A DNA stretch of 64,000 nt, taken from contig NZ_LGEA01000091.1 in the NCBI RefSeq assembly GCF_001280065.1, forward strand, positions 434,001 through 498,000, given 5' to 3'. The notes under the pieces were generated by a model. It saw only the letters and a program-made list of their open reading frames with translations, was not told where the DNA came from and ran no database searches. A program made the translations under genes and the position numbers. The stretch is from Streptomyces sp. NRRL B-1140 (lineage in GTDB: Bacteria > Actinomycetota > Actinomycetes > Streptomycetales > Streptomycetaceae). Within the stretch, counting starts at the first letter, position 1. Each line of letters begins with the position of its first letter. Positions 53,100 through 63,566 of this stretch are shown here, piece by piece.

Positions 53100-54209
53100 A
53101 TGCGTCGTCCCATCTCCATATCCGTGGCAGCCGCCGCGATGTCCGTCACGCTCGCCGGCTGCGGCGTGCTCAACGCGACGGGGAGCAGTGACGACGCGAG
53201 CCCGGCCAAGGGCAACGACATCACCGTCGGACTGCTGCTGCCGGAGAAGGCGAACACGCGCTACGAGAACTTCGACTACCCGATCATCAAGCGGAAGGTC
53301 GAGTCGCTCACCAACGACAAGGGGCGCGTCGAGTACGCCAACGCCGAGGCCAGCGCGGACAAGCAGGCGGGCCAGCTGCAGCAGATGATCGACGACCGGG
53401 TCGATGTGATCCTGCTCGACGCCGTCGACTCGCACGCCATCGCCGAGGGCGTGAAGAAGGCGAAGGAGGCCGGCATCCCGGTCATCGCCTACGACCGGCT
53501 GGCCGAGGGCCCGATCGACGCGTACATCTCCTTCGACAACGAGCTGGTCGGCGAGGTCCAGGGCCGCTCCGTGCTGGAGGCCATCGGCGAGAAGGCGAGC
53601 CTGTCCGACAAGATCGTCATGATGAACGGCTCGCCGACGGACCCCAACGCCAAGCAGTTCAAGGCCGGTGCGATGTCCGAGCTGAACGGCAAGGTGACGA
53701 TCGCCGAGTCCTTCGACACCACGGACTGGAAGCCGGAGAACGCCGAAGCCAACATGGCGAAGGCCATCGCGAAGATCGGCAAGGGCAACATCGCGGCGGT
53801 GTACTCGGCCAACGACGGCATGGCGGGCGGCATCGTCAAGGCGCTGGAGGCCGCCGGAGTGAGCGACCTGCCCCCGATCACCGGGCAGGACGCGGAGCTG
53901 CCGGCCGTGCAGCGGATCATCAGCGGCGAGCAGTACATGAGCGTGTACAAGTCCTACCCGCAGGAGGCGGAGAACGCCGCGGAGATGGCCGTCGCCAAGG
54001 TCCAGGGCCGGGACATCCAGTTCGCCGCCCTCACCCGCGACAAGGTCGACAGCCCCACCGACAAGGGCATCCCGGCGCAGCTCGTGCCGGTGGTCGCGCT
54101 CACCAAGGAGAACATCAAGGACACCGTGGTCGCGGACGACATCTACAAGCTGTCGGACATCTGCACGGCCGATTACAAGGCGGCGTGCCGGGCGATCGGC
54201 CTGAAGTAG
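53100..54209 (+). CDS. sugar ABC transporter substrate-binding lipoprotein (xylose/XylF-like), orphan
   Basis: The 369-residue protein has a lipoprotein signal peptide with lipobox L-A-G-C (Cys 21) and a type I periplasmic-binding fold: I-T-V-G-L-L-L-P, D-V-I-L-L-D-A-V-D-S, G-I-P-V-I-A-Y-D-R-L, and A-V-Y-S-A-N-D-G-M-A-G-G-I with I-T-G-Q-D-A-E. The Y-D-R-L motif resembles xylose/ribose binders of the XylF group. No permease or ATPase gene lies nearby, so it must share a transporter encoded elsewhere or act as a sensor. ATG 53100; a GTG at 53088 would add four residues. Confidence 0.9.
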   Translation: MRRPISISVAAAAMSVTLAGCGVLNATGSSDDASPAKGNDITVGLLLPEKANTRYENFDYPIIKRKVESLTNDKGRVEYANAEASADKQAGQLQQMIDDRVDVILLDAVDSHAIAEGVKKAKEAGIPVIAYDRLAEGPIDAYISFDNELVGEVQGRSVLEAIGEKASLSDKIVMMNGSPTDPNAKQFKAGAMSELNGKVTIAESFDTTDWKPENAEANMAKAIAKIGKGNIAAVYSANDGMAGGIVKALEAAGVSDLPPITGQDAELPAVQRIISGEQYMSVYKSYPQEAENAAEMAVAKVQGRDIQFAALTRDKVDSPTDKGIPAQLVPVVALTKENIKDTVVADDIYKLSDICTADYKAACRAIGLK

Positions 54210-54418
54210 CCGCCCCGAGTGCCGGGTTCACCACCCCTGGCCCTCCCGTGCGACCGGGCCTGCGACAGGACCCACGACCGGATGAACCGAGCCCGGAGAT
54301 ACCGGTGCGTACGGGCTGTTTCCGGCGGTCCTCGCGCGGGGAGCCGTGTTGCGGAGCACGTCCGGTCCGCGCATAGTTGCGCTGCGGAGGACGGCGGAAC
54401 CGGGGGGTGGAATGGGCG

Positions 54419-55462
54419 ATGGCCGGGCACGGGGCGGATGAGCATCCCCATGGTGCCGACCGGCTGTGCGAGGCCGGGGATCGCGTGTACTCCCGGGCCG
54501 TGCGGCGCGGCCGGGTGCCGCGCCGGGACGCGGAGCCGGTGCCCTGCCTGCTGGAACTCGCCCTGCTGCACCCGGATCCCGACGACATGGACTGGCTGGT
54601 GCCGACCTCCCCGCAGGAGGTCATGACCCGGCTGCTGCGCGGGATGTACGACGAGGTCAGCGCGAGCCGGCGGCGGGTGGGCTCGGCCGTCGCCGCCGTC
54701 GAGTGGTACGCCGGGCTGGGCGACCGGGTGCGGCCGGCCGCACCGGCCGCGGAGGGCCCGGCGATCCGCGTCCTGGACGGACTCGCCCGGATCCAGGCCG
54801 CGATGGACGAGGCGACCCAGGCGTGCACGAACGAGGTCCTCACGGTGCAGCCCGGCGGCATCCGCCGCGAGGCGGAGCTCTCCGAGGGGCTGCACCGGGC
54901 GCTGGCGCTGCGCGGCCGGGGCGTGCGGATGCGGGACCTGTACACCCATGTCGCCCGGCACGGGCAGGGGTTGCTGAACTACCTGGAGCTGATGGGCGAC
55001 GCGGTGGAGGCGCGCACGCTGGACGAGGTGATCGACCGGCTGATCCTCTTCGACCGGACGGTGGCGTTCATCCCCGCCAACTCCGACCGCACGATGGCCC
55101 TGGAGCTACGGCATCCCGCGATCGTCGAGTACCTCGTCACGGTCTTCGAACGGCTGTGGCGCCTCGCCATCCCCCTCACGGCCCCGCTCCCCGACACCGG
55201 CATCGAGGGCATCTCCCACCGGGAGCAGTCGATCGCGGCGCTGCTCGCGGAGGGGCATCAGGACGCCGTCATCGCGGAACGGCTGGGCATAAGCGTGCGG
55301 ACCTGCCGGGCGCACATCGCGCGCCTCTCGGAGACGCTGGGGGCGGCCAGCCGTACGCAGCTGGGTGTGCGCATCGCCCAGGCGGGCCTCGATGGCCCGC
55401 CCCCCTCGGCCGCGTCCCCGCCTCTCAGCGTCCCCGATCAAGGATCCCGGACCGCCCGATGA
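54419..55462 (+). CDS. LuxR-type regulator with TrmB-like effector region (paralogue 1)
   Basis: The 347-residue protein has an N-terminal helical segment (L-L-E-L-A-L-L-H-P-D-P-D-D about 45-57), a middle effector-like domain with E-V-L-T-V-Q-P-G-G and R-G-V-R-M-R-D-L-Y, T-V-A-F-I-P-A-N-S, and a C-terminal LuxR helix-turn-helix (A-L-L-A-E-G-H-Q-D-A-V-I-A-E-R-L-G-I-S-V-R-T-C-R about 285-308). It resembles TrmB-type regulators with a phospholipase-D-like fold. ATG 54419 follows GGGGGGTGG. Its end overlaps the opposite-strand paralogue by 38 bases. Confidence 0.85.
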   Translation: MAGHGADEHPHGADRLCEAGDRVYSRAVRRGRVPRRDAEPVPCLLELALLHPDPDDMDWLVPTSPQEVMTRLLRGMYDEVSASRRRVGSAVAAVEWYAGLGDRVRPAAPAAEGPAIRVLDGLARIQAAMDEATQACTNEVLTVQPGGIRREAELSEGLHRALALRGRGVRMRDLYTHVARHGQGLLNYLELMGDAVEARTLDEVIDRLILFDRTVAFIPANSDRTMALELRHPAIVEYLVTVFERLWRLAIPLTAPLPDTGIEGISHREQSIAALLAEGHQDAVIAERLGISVRTCRAHIARLSETLGAASRTQLGVRIAQAGLDGPPPSAASPPLSVPDQGSRTAR

Positions 55463-56411
55463 GATACCCGAGCTGCGCCCTGCTCTGACTGCCCAGCGTC
55501 GCGGCGAGCTTGGCGATGTGCACGCGCGCGGTACGGATGTTCATCCCGAGCCGGTCGGCGATGACGGCGTCGGTGTGGCCTTCGACGAGGAGGGCGGCTA
55601 TGGCGTGCTGGCGGGGGGTGATGCCGTTGTGGGAGGGCCGGGGGGTGGCGCGGGGGTGCATGGGGGTGGCGAGTCGCCACAGACGGTCGAACGTGGTGAC
55701 CAGGTGGGTCACCAGGGCCGGATGGCGGATCTCCAGGGCGAGTTTGCCGTCCTGGTCGGCAGGGACGAAGGCCACGGCGCGGTCGACGGCGATGAGGCGG
55801 TCGGGCACTTCGTCCAGGGAGCGCACCTCGATGTCACCCCTCAGCCGTTCGCAACGGGCGACGATGGTGGGGAAGTGACGCAGCGTGTGCGGGTAGAGGG
55901 TGCGTATCCGGCAGCCCCGGTCCAGTGCGGCCTGGTCGCGTCCGAGCGAGGCGGCGTCGGCGGCCTCACCGCGTGCCCCGGTCAGTCCGGTGCGGGGCTG
56001 CACGGTGACCAGTTCCTCACGGGCGTCATCCACGGCGTCGGTGATGGCCCGGTTGATCTGCTCCGTCCCGGTGACCAGCCGGATCACGGGAGACCCGTGA
56101 GCAGCGGGACTCTGACCGGCGATCCGCATGAGGGAGCCGAAGGTCTCGGCCAGTCGTGCCTCGCGCCGCCGTTCGTGCGCGATGCGCTCCCCGGAGCTGC
56201 GCAGGAGCCGGTGCAGGGCCACGACCGGGGCGACGGGCTCCAGCCGGACGGGGTCGTCGAGGGCGGGATGCAGCAGGCCCAGGTCTACGAGACAGGGGGC
56301 CGAGTGGGCGTCGGCGGCCGCTAACCTCCCCTCACGCAGTGCCCGTTCGTACAGGTCCGCGCCTGCGGAGCACAGGTCCTCGGTGCCGTGCTCCGGGTGC
56401 GGTGCGCTCAC
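55425..56411 (-). CDS. LuxR-type regulator with TrmB-like effector region (paralogue 2)
   Basis: The 328-residue protein is colinear with paralogues 1 and 3: helical N-terminus (L-V-D-L-G-L-L-H-P), E-E-L-V-T-V-Q-P, R-I-R-T-L-Y-P-H-T, V-A-F-V-P-A-D-Q-D, and a LuxR helix-turn-helix (A-L-L-V-E-G-H-T-D-A-V-I-A-D-R-L-G-M-N-I-R-T-A-R). GTG 56411 overlaps the stop of paralogue 3 (GTGA), so the two are co-translated. Its 3' end overlaps that of paralogue 1 on the other strand by 38 bases. Confidence 0.85.
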   Translation of the reverse strand: MSAPHPEHGTEDLCSAGADLYERALREGRLAAADAHSAPCLVDLGLLHPALDDPVRLEPVAPVVALHRLLRSSGERIAHERRREARLAETFGSLMRIAGQSPAAHGSPVIRLVTGTEQINRAITDAVDDAREELVTVQPRTGLTGARGEAADAASLGRDQAALDRGCRIRTLYPHTLRHFPTIVARCERLRGDIEVRSLDEVPDRLIAVDRAVAFVPADQDGKLALEIRHPALVTHLVTTFDRLWRLATPMHPRATPRPSHNGITPRQHAIAALLVEGHTDAVIADRLGMNIRTARVHIAKLAATLGSQSRAQLGYLIGRSGILDRGR

Positions 56412-57400
56412 TGGGCCGCACCCGCGCGTTCCAGGATGCCCGACTGCGCGATGAGGTACCCGAGCTGGGCGCGGCTTCCGCTGCCCAGCGCGTGGGCGAG
56501 TTTGGCGATATGGGCCCGGCACGTGCGGACGTTCATGCCCAGGCGGCGGGCGATGGCCTCGTCGACATGGCCCTCGACCAGGAGCTTGGCGATGGAGTGC
56601 TGGAGCTCCGTGATGCCGTCGGGGGCGGTTTCATAGGGGGCGCCGGCGCTCAGCGGGACGGCCCGGTCCCACATGAACTCGAACACCTTGATCAGATAGC
56701 TGACGAGGCCGGGGTGACGGAGTTCCAGTGCGACCTTCTGGTCGTCGCGGGTGGGGATGAAGGCGACCGTCTCGTCGCAGATGATGAGCCGCTCCATCAG
56801 GCCGTCGATGGTCCGGTGTTCCACCTTGCCGTCGGAGAACTGACCCGCGTACGCGAGCCTTTCGGGGTTGTGCCGTGCCGTGTGCGGATACAGCGTCCGT
56901 ATGCGCACACCACGTTCGATCAGCGGCCGGTCGCGTTCCAGCCCCTGGATGAGACTGCGTTCGGGCCGGTGACCGCTGGGCTGGATCGTGAGCATCTCGG
57001 TCTGACACTGGGCCGTGGCCAGGTTGAGCGCCGCGTTGATGCGCTCGCTGCCCTCCAGCACGGTGATGGAGTCGCCGGACGTCGTGGTCTGTGCGCTGAG
57101 CGCCATGAAAGGGGCGAAGGCGTCGGACAGTTCGATCGACACGCGCCTGCGCTCGGTGATCTCGTTCTCGATGGGATTGAGCCGTTGGGCAAGTGCCACC
57201 GCGGGGGGGACGGGGCGCAGCCAGTCCGGGTCGTCGGGGTCCGGGTGGAGAAGGGCGAACTCCACGAGGCAGGGGGCCGCTTCCACGTCCGCTCGTGGAA
57301 CGCGTCCCGCACGCAGGGCGTTCGCGTAAAGTCGGCCACCTTCCTCGCACATCTCGGTCACCACATGGGGATGTGTCACCTTGGTCCGATTCGTTGTCAA
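56408..57400 (-). CDS. LuxR-type regulator with TrmB-like effector region (paralogue 3)
   Basis: The ~330-residue protein has C-L-V-E-F-A-L-L-H-P-D-P-D-D, E-M-L-T-I-Q-P-S-G, R-I-R-T-L-Y-P-H-T-A-R-H, T-V-A-F-I-P-T-R-D-D and a LuxR helix-turn-helix (L-L-V-E-G-H-V-D-E-A-I-A-R-R-L-G-M-N-V-R-T-C-R). Possible starts are ATG 57427 (no ribosome site), TTG 57400 (GGTGGAG close upstream) and GTG 57379; TTG 57400 is preferred but uncertain. It is divergent from the repeat-peptide gene, 113 bases away, so it may control that operon. Confidence 0.82.
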   Translation of the reverse strand: MTTNRTKVTHPHVVTEMCEEGGRLYANALRAGRVPRADVEAAPCLVEFALLHPDPDDPDWLRPVPPAVALAQRLNPIENEITERRRVSIELSDAFAPFMALSAQTTTSGDSITVLEGSERINAALNLATAQCQTEMLTIQPSGHRPERSLIQGLERDRPLIERGVRIRTLYPHTARHNPERLAYAGQFSDGKVEHRTIDGLMERLIICDETVAFIPTRDDQKVALELRHPGLVSYLIKVFEFMWDRAVPLSAGAPYETAPDGITELQHSIAKLLVEGHVDEAIARRLGMNVRTCRAHIAKLAHALGSGSRAQLGYLIAQSGILERAGAAQ

Positions 57401-57513
57401 ATCTCCACCCCCCAGGGTCCTGAACATGCAGGAACATGATGCATCGATTGTGTGGCCATGACGTGCCCGAATGAGCCATCGTCGTATTCGACGGGGGAAG
57501 AGGGGACCTTCAA

Positions 57514-57741
57514 GTGAGGACGAAGCCGACTATGCGTAACAGAATGCTTCGCTTGGGGCTTGTCGCCGCCTTCTCTGCCGTCGTGGCCTTCGGAACCGTG
57601 AGTGGCCTGTCGGGCGCGAGCGGCGACGACCGGGCGGACAGTGTCTGGCCGGCGGCTGCCAAGAGTCGTGTCCTGGCGGACAGTGTGTGGCCGGCGGCGG
57701 CCCGGTCCGTAGGGGCCACTGCAGACGGAGCCGGGAGCTGA
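57514..57741 (+). CDS. secreted peptide precursor with duplicated ADSVWPAA motif
   Basis: The 75-residue product has a signal-peptide-like stretch (M-L-R-L-G-L-V-A-A-F-S-A-V-V-A-F, about 11-26) followed by a short tail containing A-D-S-V-W-P-A-A-A-K-S and, 14 residues on, A-D-S-V-W-P-A-A-A-R-S. The 23-base DNA repeat (57634-57656, 57676-57698) is nearly exact. No family is recognised. A processed peptide signal or RiPP-like product is possible. GTG 57514 has GAGGGG at good spacing; ATG 57532 is an alternative. One base separates its stop from the next start, so they form an operon. Confidence 0.75.
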   Translation: MRTKPTMRNRMLRLGLVAAFSAVVAFGTVSGLSGASGDDRADSVWPAAAKSRVLADSVWPAAARSVGATADGAGS

Positions 57742-57742
57742 C

Positions 57743-58078
57743 GTGACCACTCCACCCGACGACCGCTCCTTCCGCCGTGAAATGGCCACCGCCTACCGCT
57801 CCGGCTGGCACTTCATCGACCTGGTCACCGCCATCCCCCACAGCGGTGACTCGTTGATGGTGACTGTTTTCGGTGAGCCGGTGGTCGTCACGCGGGACGA
57901 CGACGAGGACGTCCGGGCCTACCGGTGTCTGCGGCGGCCTCGGGGGGCGCCGCAGCCAGTCCGCTGTGCCGTACGGTACGGAATGATCTTTGTGAACCTG
58001 GACCAACGGGACCACCGGCAGGTGGAGGCCGACGCTCCCGCCCCGAGGACCATCTCTGCCACCCCCCGCAGTGCCTGA
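57743..58078 (+). CDS. Rieske-like domain protein lacking [2Fe-2S] ligands
   Basis: The 111-residue protein follows the N-terminal pattern of ring-hydroxylating Rieske proteins: G-W-H-F-I-D-L-V, A-I-P-H-S-G-D-S-L, F-G-E-P-V-V-V-T-R-D, then V-R-A-Y-R-C-L-R-R-P-R-G where a C-x-H-R-G would be expected, and C-A-V-R-Y-G where C-x-x-H is expected. Both His are absent, so no Rieske cluster can form. It ends with F-V-N-L-D and a short tail. GTG 57743 is one base after the repeat-peptide stop. It may bind or modify that peptide, but this is inference. Confidence 0.65.
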   Translation: MTTPPDDRSFRREMATAYRSGWHFIDLVTAIPHSGDSLMVTVFGEPVVVTRDDDEDVRAYRCLRRPRGAPQPVRCAVRYGMIFVNLDQRDHRQVEADAPAPRTISATPRSA

Positions 58079-58121
58079 CGCGATTCCCCCGTCGTAACAG
58101 ATCGCTCAGGTGCTTCCCCCC

Positions 58122-58167
58122 GCAGCGGCGTCACCGTGACCTGAACACGGTGACGCCGCTGCAGTTT
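58122..58167 (+). terminator. T-tailed terminator of the peptide operon
   Basis: GCAGCGGCGTCACCGTG and its exact complement (17 bp; 58122-58138 with 58146-58162) are followed by AGTTTTCC, a classical Rho-independent structure. Confidence 0.9.
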
Positions 58168-58245
58168 TCCGGGATATTTCCGGGTATGGGCATGATCCGG
58201 CGGTGGCCGGATCCAGTCGATGCCCGGTGTGGATGTTCACTTCGG

Positions 58246-58662
58246 TCAACCTCGCCCCATCGCCCGCGTCAGATGAATCTCGATCACCACCCGTGACGGG
58301 TTCGGCGACGGGGTCCTGCCGTAGCGCTCCGCGTAGCGCCGCTCCGCCTCGGCGACCCGTTCCCGCTCCTCGTGGACGAAGGCCCGGCCCTCCAGTGTCG
58401 CCCAGCGGCGGCCCTCCAGCTGACAGACGGCGACGGCCGCTCCCTCCTCGCCGGCGGCGCGCACATACCGGACCTTCGCGCTCGCCCGGTTCGTGATCAC
58501 CCGAGCCAGACGGGCCTCGGGATCGTATGTGACCCCGACGGGTACCAGATGCGGAGTGCCGTCCGGGCGGGGAGTCGTCAGGGTGCACAGGTGCCGCTCC
58601 CGCCAGAAATCGAGATACGACGGGTCCGGAGCGCCGGGGTCCACGGAGTACTTGGTCGCCAT
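58246..58662 (-). CDS. PPOX-class / F420-type flavin-binding oxidoreductase
   Basis: The 138-residue protein is a single split-barrel domain: F-W-R-E-R-H-L-C-T-L-T-T-P-R-P-D-G-T-P-H-L-V-P-V-G-V, I-T-N-R-A-S-A-K-V-R-Y-V-R, W-A-T-L-E-G-R-A and a C-terminal R-V-V-I-E-I. In Streptomyces these typically bind F420 or FMN and reduce small substrates. ATG 58662. Convergent with the peptide operon and divergent from clpB, with which it shares the upstream region containing the HAIR site. Confidence 0.9.
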   Translation of the reverse strand: MATKYSVDPGAPDPSYLDFWRERHLCTLTTPRPDGTPHLVPVGVTYDPEARLARVITNRASAKVRYVRAAGEEGAAVAVCQLEGRRWATLEGRAFVHEERERVAEAERRYAERYGRTPSPNPSRVVIEIHLTRAMGRG

Positions 58663-58700
58663 GCCCCGGAACCTAGACCCCCGATCCCCGCGGCGACGCC

Positions 58701-58721
58701 CTTGAGTGCAGTAGACTCAAC
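58701..58721 (+). promoter_or_regulatory. HspR operator (HAIR) upstream of clpB
   Basis: CTTGAGT-N7-ACTCAAC matches the HAIR inverted repeat with one change in the last base. It lies 45 bases before the clpB start codon and pairs with the dnaK site as the second HspR target in the window. Confidence 0.92.
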
Positions 58722-58765
58722 TTTGTGCAAGCCGTTCGGGTCAGTGCGAGGAGGAGAACGCGAAC

Positions 58766-61363
<2,598 letters not shown>

Positions 61364-61380
61364 CCGCTCCGCCCTCGATG

Positions 61381-61412
61381 TCGGCCCGCCCCGTACCTCC
61401 GGGGCGGGCCGA
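61381..61412 (+). terminator. terminator of clpB
   Basis: TCGGCCCGCCCCG and CGGGGCGGGCCGA form a 13-bp perfect stem starting 18 bases after the clpB stop. Confidence 0.85.
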
Positions 61413-61769
61413 CTCGTGCGGCCCCCACGCATGCCCTCCCGCGTGTGCCGTGTGCGGGCGCGGCCCTCGGTGAGGTGCGCCCGGTCCCTCGTGCGCGACG
61501 CCGTCGCCCGGACAGCAGATATCCGGCCAACTCACCGCGCCTTCTCCACGCTCCGGACGTTCCGCTTCCCGGCATCGTCGCCATGCGCGACCGGGTTCGA
61601 ACGACCTTTCGTTTCGGCCGGCCGGTTCCGCTCGAGGAACGGTTCTCGGCCACGTCTTGCCGGCCCTCTGTCCGCGTGTTGCCAGTGTGCCTAGAGTGGC
61701 CGGGCTGCCAGTGAAGTGGACCTGACCAGTCCGTCCTGGTGCGTTGACCATCCACGGGGGGATTCAGCC
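61413..61769. other. intergenic region upstream of a secreted-protein gene
   Basis: About 360 bases with no convincing gene on either strand. It probably holds the promoter for the downstream secreted protein; I cannot place a clear -35/-10. Confidence 0.4.
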
Positions 61770-61814
61770 ATGCACGTCATCCTGCGCGCCTTCACGCCGC
61801 CGCCTGCCCGCTGA
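61770..61814 (+). CDS. possible 14-residue leader peptide
   Basis: ATG 61770 is preceded by a strong GGGGGATTC site and encodes M-H-V-I-L-R-A-F-T-P-P-P-A-R before a stop, 171 bases ahead of the secreted-protein gene. The two consecutive prolines plus a third could slow ribosomes. It may be a regulatory upstream frame; equally it may be chance. Confidence 0.25.
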   Translation: MHVILRAFTPPPAR

Positions 61815-61985
61815 CGGGGAGGGAGCACCTCGCGGCGGAGCCCTGCCCAGCGGCGGCCCCCGCGCTCCTTCCGCTCCGCGAGAACGCGTCCGCGTTCCCC
61901 GGCCGACGCTCCCTCCGCACAGGTGACCAGCCCCTGGCCGGTGCCAGCCCTCGTGTGTCCCCACCACAGCCAGAAGGAATGCCCC

Positions 61986-62513
61986 ATGCGCAAGCTCCTG
62001 ACCGCAGCCGGTCTCACCTCCTCCGCCGTCGCGCTCGGCGTGCTGTTCGCCGGCCCGGCCGCCGCCTGGACGGCCTCGGCCCAGTTCGACGTCGTCTTCC
62101 CCGGCCAGAAGCCGCAGACGACCTACTACGTGGAGAACACCGGCGCGCAGACGACGTCGAACGGCAACATGACCGGGAAGTCGGTCGTCTACTGGCAGCT
62201 CGGCGTCGACCAGGTGATCGACGCCTCGAAGCGGTTCACCAGCTTCAAGATCACCACGCGGGTCGAGGCCCGCCTCGGCAAGTCCGCCGAGGACGAGGTC
62301 ATCACCAAGAAGACGTGTGACATGACCGCGATCATCAACGACCACTACGCGTGGTCCTACGACTCTCCGGACAACACCTGCGTCGCCCCGTCCGCCACCT
62401 ACGACGGTGAGCTGTGGTGGTCGTCGGACGCCACCGTCGTCTACGACATCGAGGGAGACGGAAAGGGCGCCATCACCCAGGAGCTCCCCGGCACCCAGCT
62501 CGTCCACGGCTGA
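61986..62513 (+). CDS. secreted protein, function unknown
   Basis: The 175-residue precursor has a clear Sec signal peptide (L-L-T-A-A-G-L ... A-G-P-A-A-A-W, cleavage near 27). The mature part is rich in beta-type segments (F-D-V-V-F-P-G-Q-K, S-F-K-I-T-T-R-V-E-A, T-V-V-Y-D-I-E-G-D-G-K-G) and has two Cys (K-K-T-C-D and N-T-C-V) that may pair. No family recognised. AGAAGG precedes ATG 61986. Confidence 0.78.
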   Translation: MRKLLTAAGLTSSAVALGVLFAGPAAAWTASAQFDVVFPGQKPQTTYYVENTGAQTTSNGNMTGKSVVYWQLGVDQVIDASKRFTSFKITTRVEARLGKSAEDEVITKKTCDMTAIINDHYAWSYDSPDNTCVAPSATYDGELWWSSDATVVYDIEGDGKGAITQELPGTQLVHG

Positions 62514-62565
62514 CCGGCGCAAACGCGTCACCCGTCCACGACACCGCTCCGGAGAACAGACGTGA

Positions 62566-62643
62566 TACCCAGATCGTGAGCTGCCCAGCGGTGAGGTGCA
62601 CTGCTACGACAAGGTGGACATCTTCGAGGTGCGGCGCGCCTGA
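62566..62643 (+). pseudogene. short C-terminal gene remnant
   Basis: A 25-codon frame ending E-L-P-S-G-E-V-H-C-Y-D-K-V-D-I-F-E-V-R-R-A and a stop has strong coding bias but no start and an in-frame stop just upstream. It resembles the end of a lost gene; its family is not recognised. Confidence 0.35.
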
Positions 62644-62792
62644 CAGGTGCGCCGGGGCTCCGGCGAGGTACCCGGTGTTTCCGCCGACCGGCCGGATCCT
62701 GTCAGCCCTGGGCTGACGGGGCCGGTCGGGGCTTGCCACCCCCCTCCCCGCATGGGGGAGGATGGCGGAATCCGTACGAAGGGAAATTCACG

Positions 62793-63320
62793 GTGACCAT
62801 CGACCCGTCCTCGATTCCGAACTTCGGGGGCCAGCCCGAGCCGCAGCCCGGCGGCCCGGCCGGCCCCGTCGTCCCGGATCAGGACCTCGTGAAGCAGCTC
62901 CTCGACCAGATGGAGCTCAAGTACGTCGTCGACGACGAGGGTGACCTCGCGGCGCCGTGGGAGCAGTTCCGCACCTACTTCATGTTCCGGGGAGAGGGAG
63001 ACCAGCAGGTCTTCTCCGTGCGGACGTTCTACGACCGGCCCCACGAGATCGAGGCCAAGCCGCAGATCCTTGAGTCGATCGACGACTGGAACCGCCGGAC
63101 CCTGTGGCCCAAGGTCTACAGCCACACCCACGACGACGGCACGGTCCGCCTGATCGGCGAGGCCCAGATGCTGATCGGCATGGGCGTCAGCCTGGAGCAC
63201 TTCGTCTCCTCGACGGTCAGCTGGGTGCGCGCGGCGATCGAGTTCGACAAGTGGCTCGTCGAGCAGCTCGGTCTCGAAGAGGAGATCAACGAGGCGGAGA
63301 AGCCCGAGGACGACGAGTAG
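62793..63320 (+). CDS. YbjN-domain (type III chaperone-like) protein
   Basis: The 175-residue protein has a Pro/Gly-rich N-terminus and then the YbjN pattern: V-K-Q-L-L-D-Q-M-E-L-K-Y-V-V-D-D-E-G-D-L-A-A-P-W, F-R-G-E-G-D-Q-Q-V-F, I-D-D-W-N-R-R-T-L-W-P-K-V and V-S-L-E-H-F-V-S-S-T-V, ending in an acidic tail. The family is of uncertain role, possibly protein-binding. GTG 62793 follows GAAGGGA. A T-tailed terminator follows. Confidence 0.88.
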   Translation: MTIDPSSIPNFGGQPEPQPGGPAGPVVPDQDLVKQLLDQMELKYVVDDEGDLAAPWEQFRTYFMFRGEGDQQVFSVRTFYDRPHEIEAKPQILESIDDWNRRTLWPKVYSHTHDDGTVRLIGEAQMLIGMGVSLEHFVSSTVSWVRAAIEFDKWLVEQLGLEEEINEAEKPEDDE

Positions 63321-63338
63321 GCCCCCTGCCGGGGCTCC

Positions 63339-63394
63339 ACGGCGCGTCGGCGCGTACGAACGGGTACGCGCTGCACGCGCCGTCTGCTTTTTCG
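63339..63394 (+). terminator. T-tailed terminator of the ybjN-like gene
   Basis: ACGGCGCGT-n2-GCGCGTAC ... GTACGCGC-n3-ACGCGCCGT forms a long two-part stem, followed by CTGCTTTTTC. Confidence 0.85.
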
Positions 63395-63479
63395 GTTCGG
63401 GCGCCCGGATGCCGCCCACGCCGAAGGTTGCTCCGCACGCGGTACTGTGCGGCGAGGGCGGTCGGCCCGGGATTTTCCC

Positions 63480-63509
63480 GAGGTCGGAATTCCGGAGGTG
63501 GGAATTCCG
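63480..63509 (+). promoter_or_regulatory. tandem 15-base repeat upstream of an OmpR-type regulator
   Basis: GAGGTCGGAATTCCG and GAGGTGGGAATTCCG lie back to back (63480-63494, 63495-63509), 57 bases before the response-regulator start. Tandem half-sites are typical of OmpR-family binding, so it may be an autoregulatory site. Confidence 0.4.
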
Positions 63510-63566
63510 GGGGCCCGTTGATATCACCGGTGCTGGAATCGTGCAGAGCCTCGTTGAGGAGATTCG

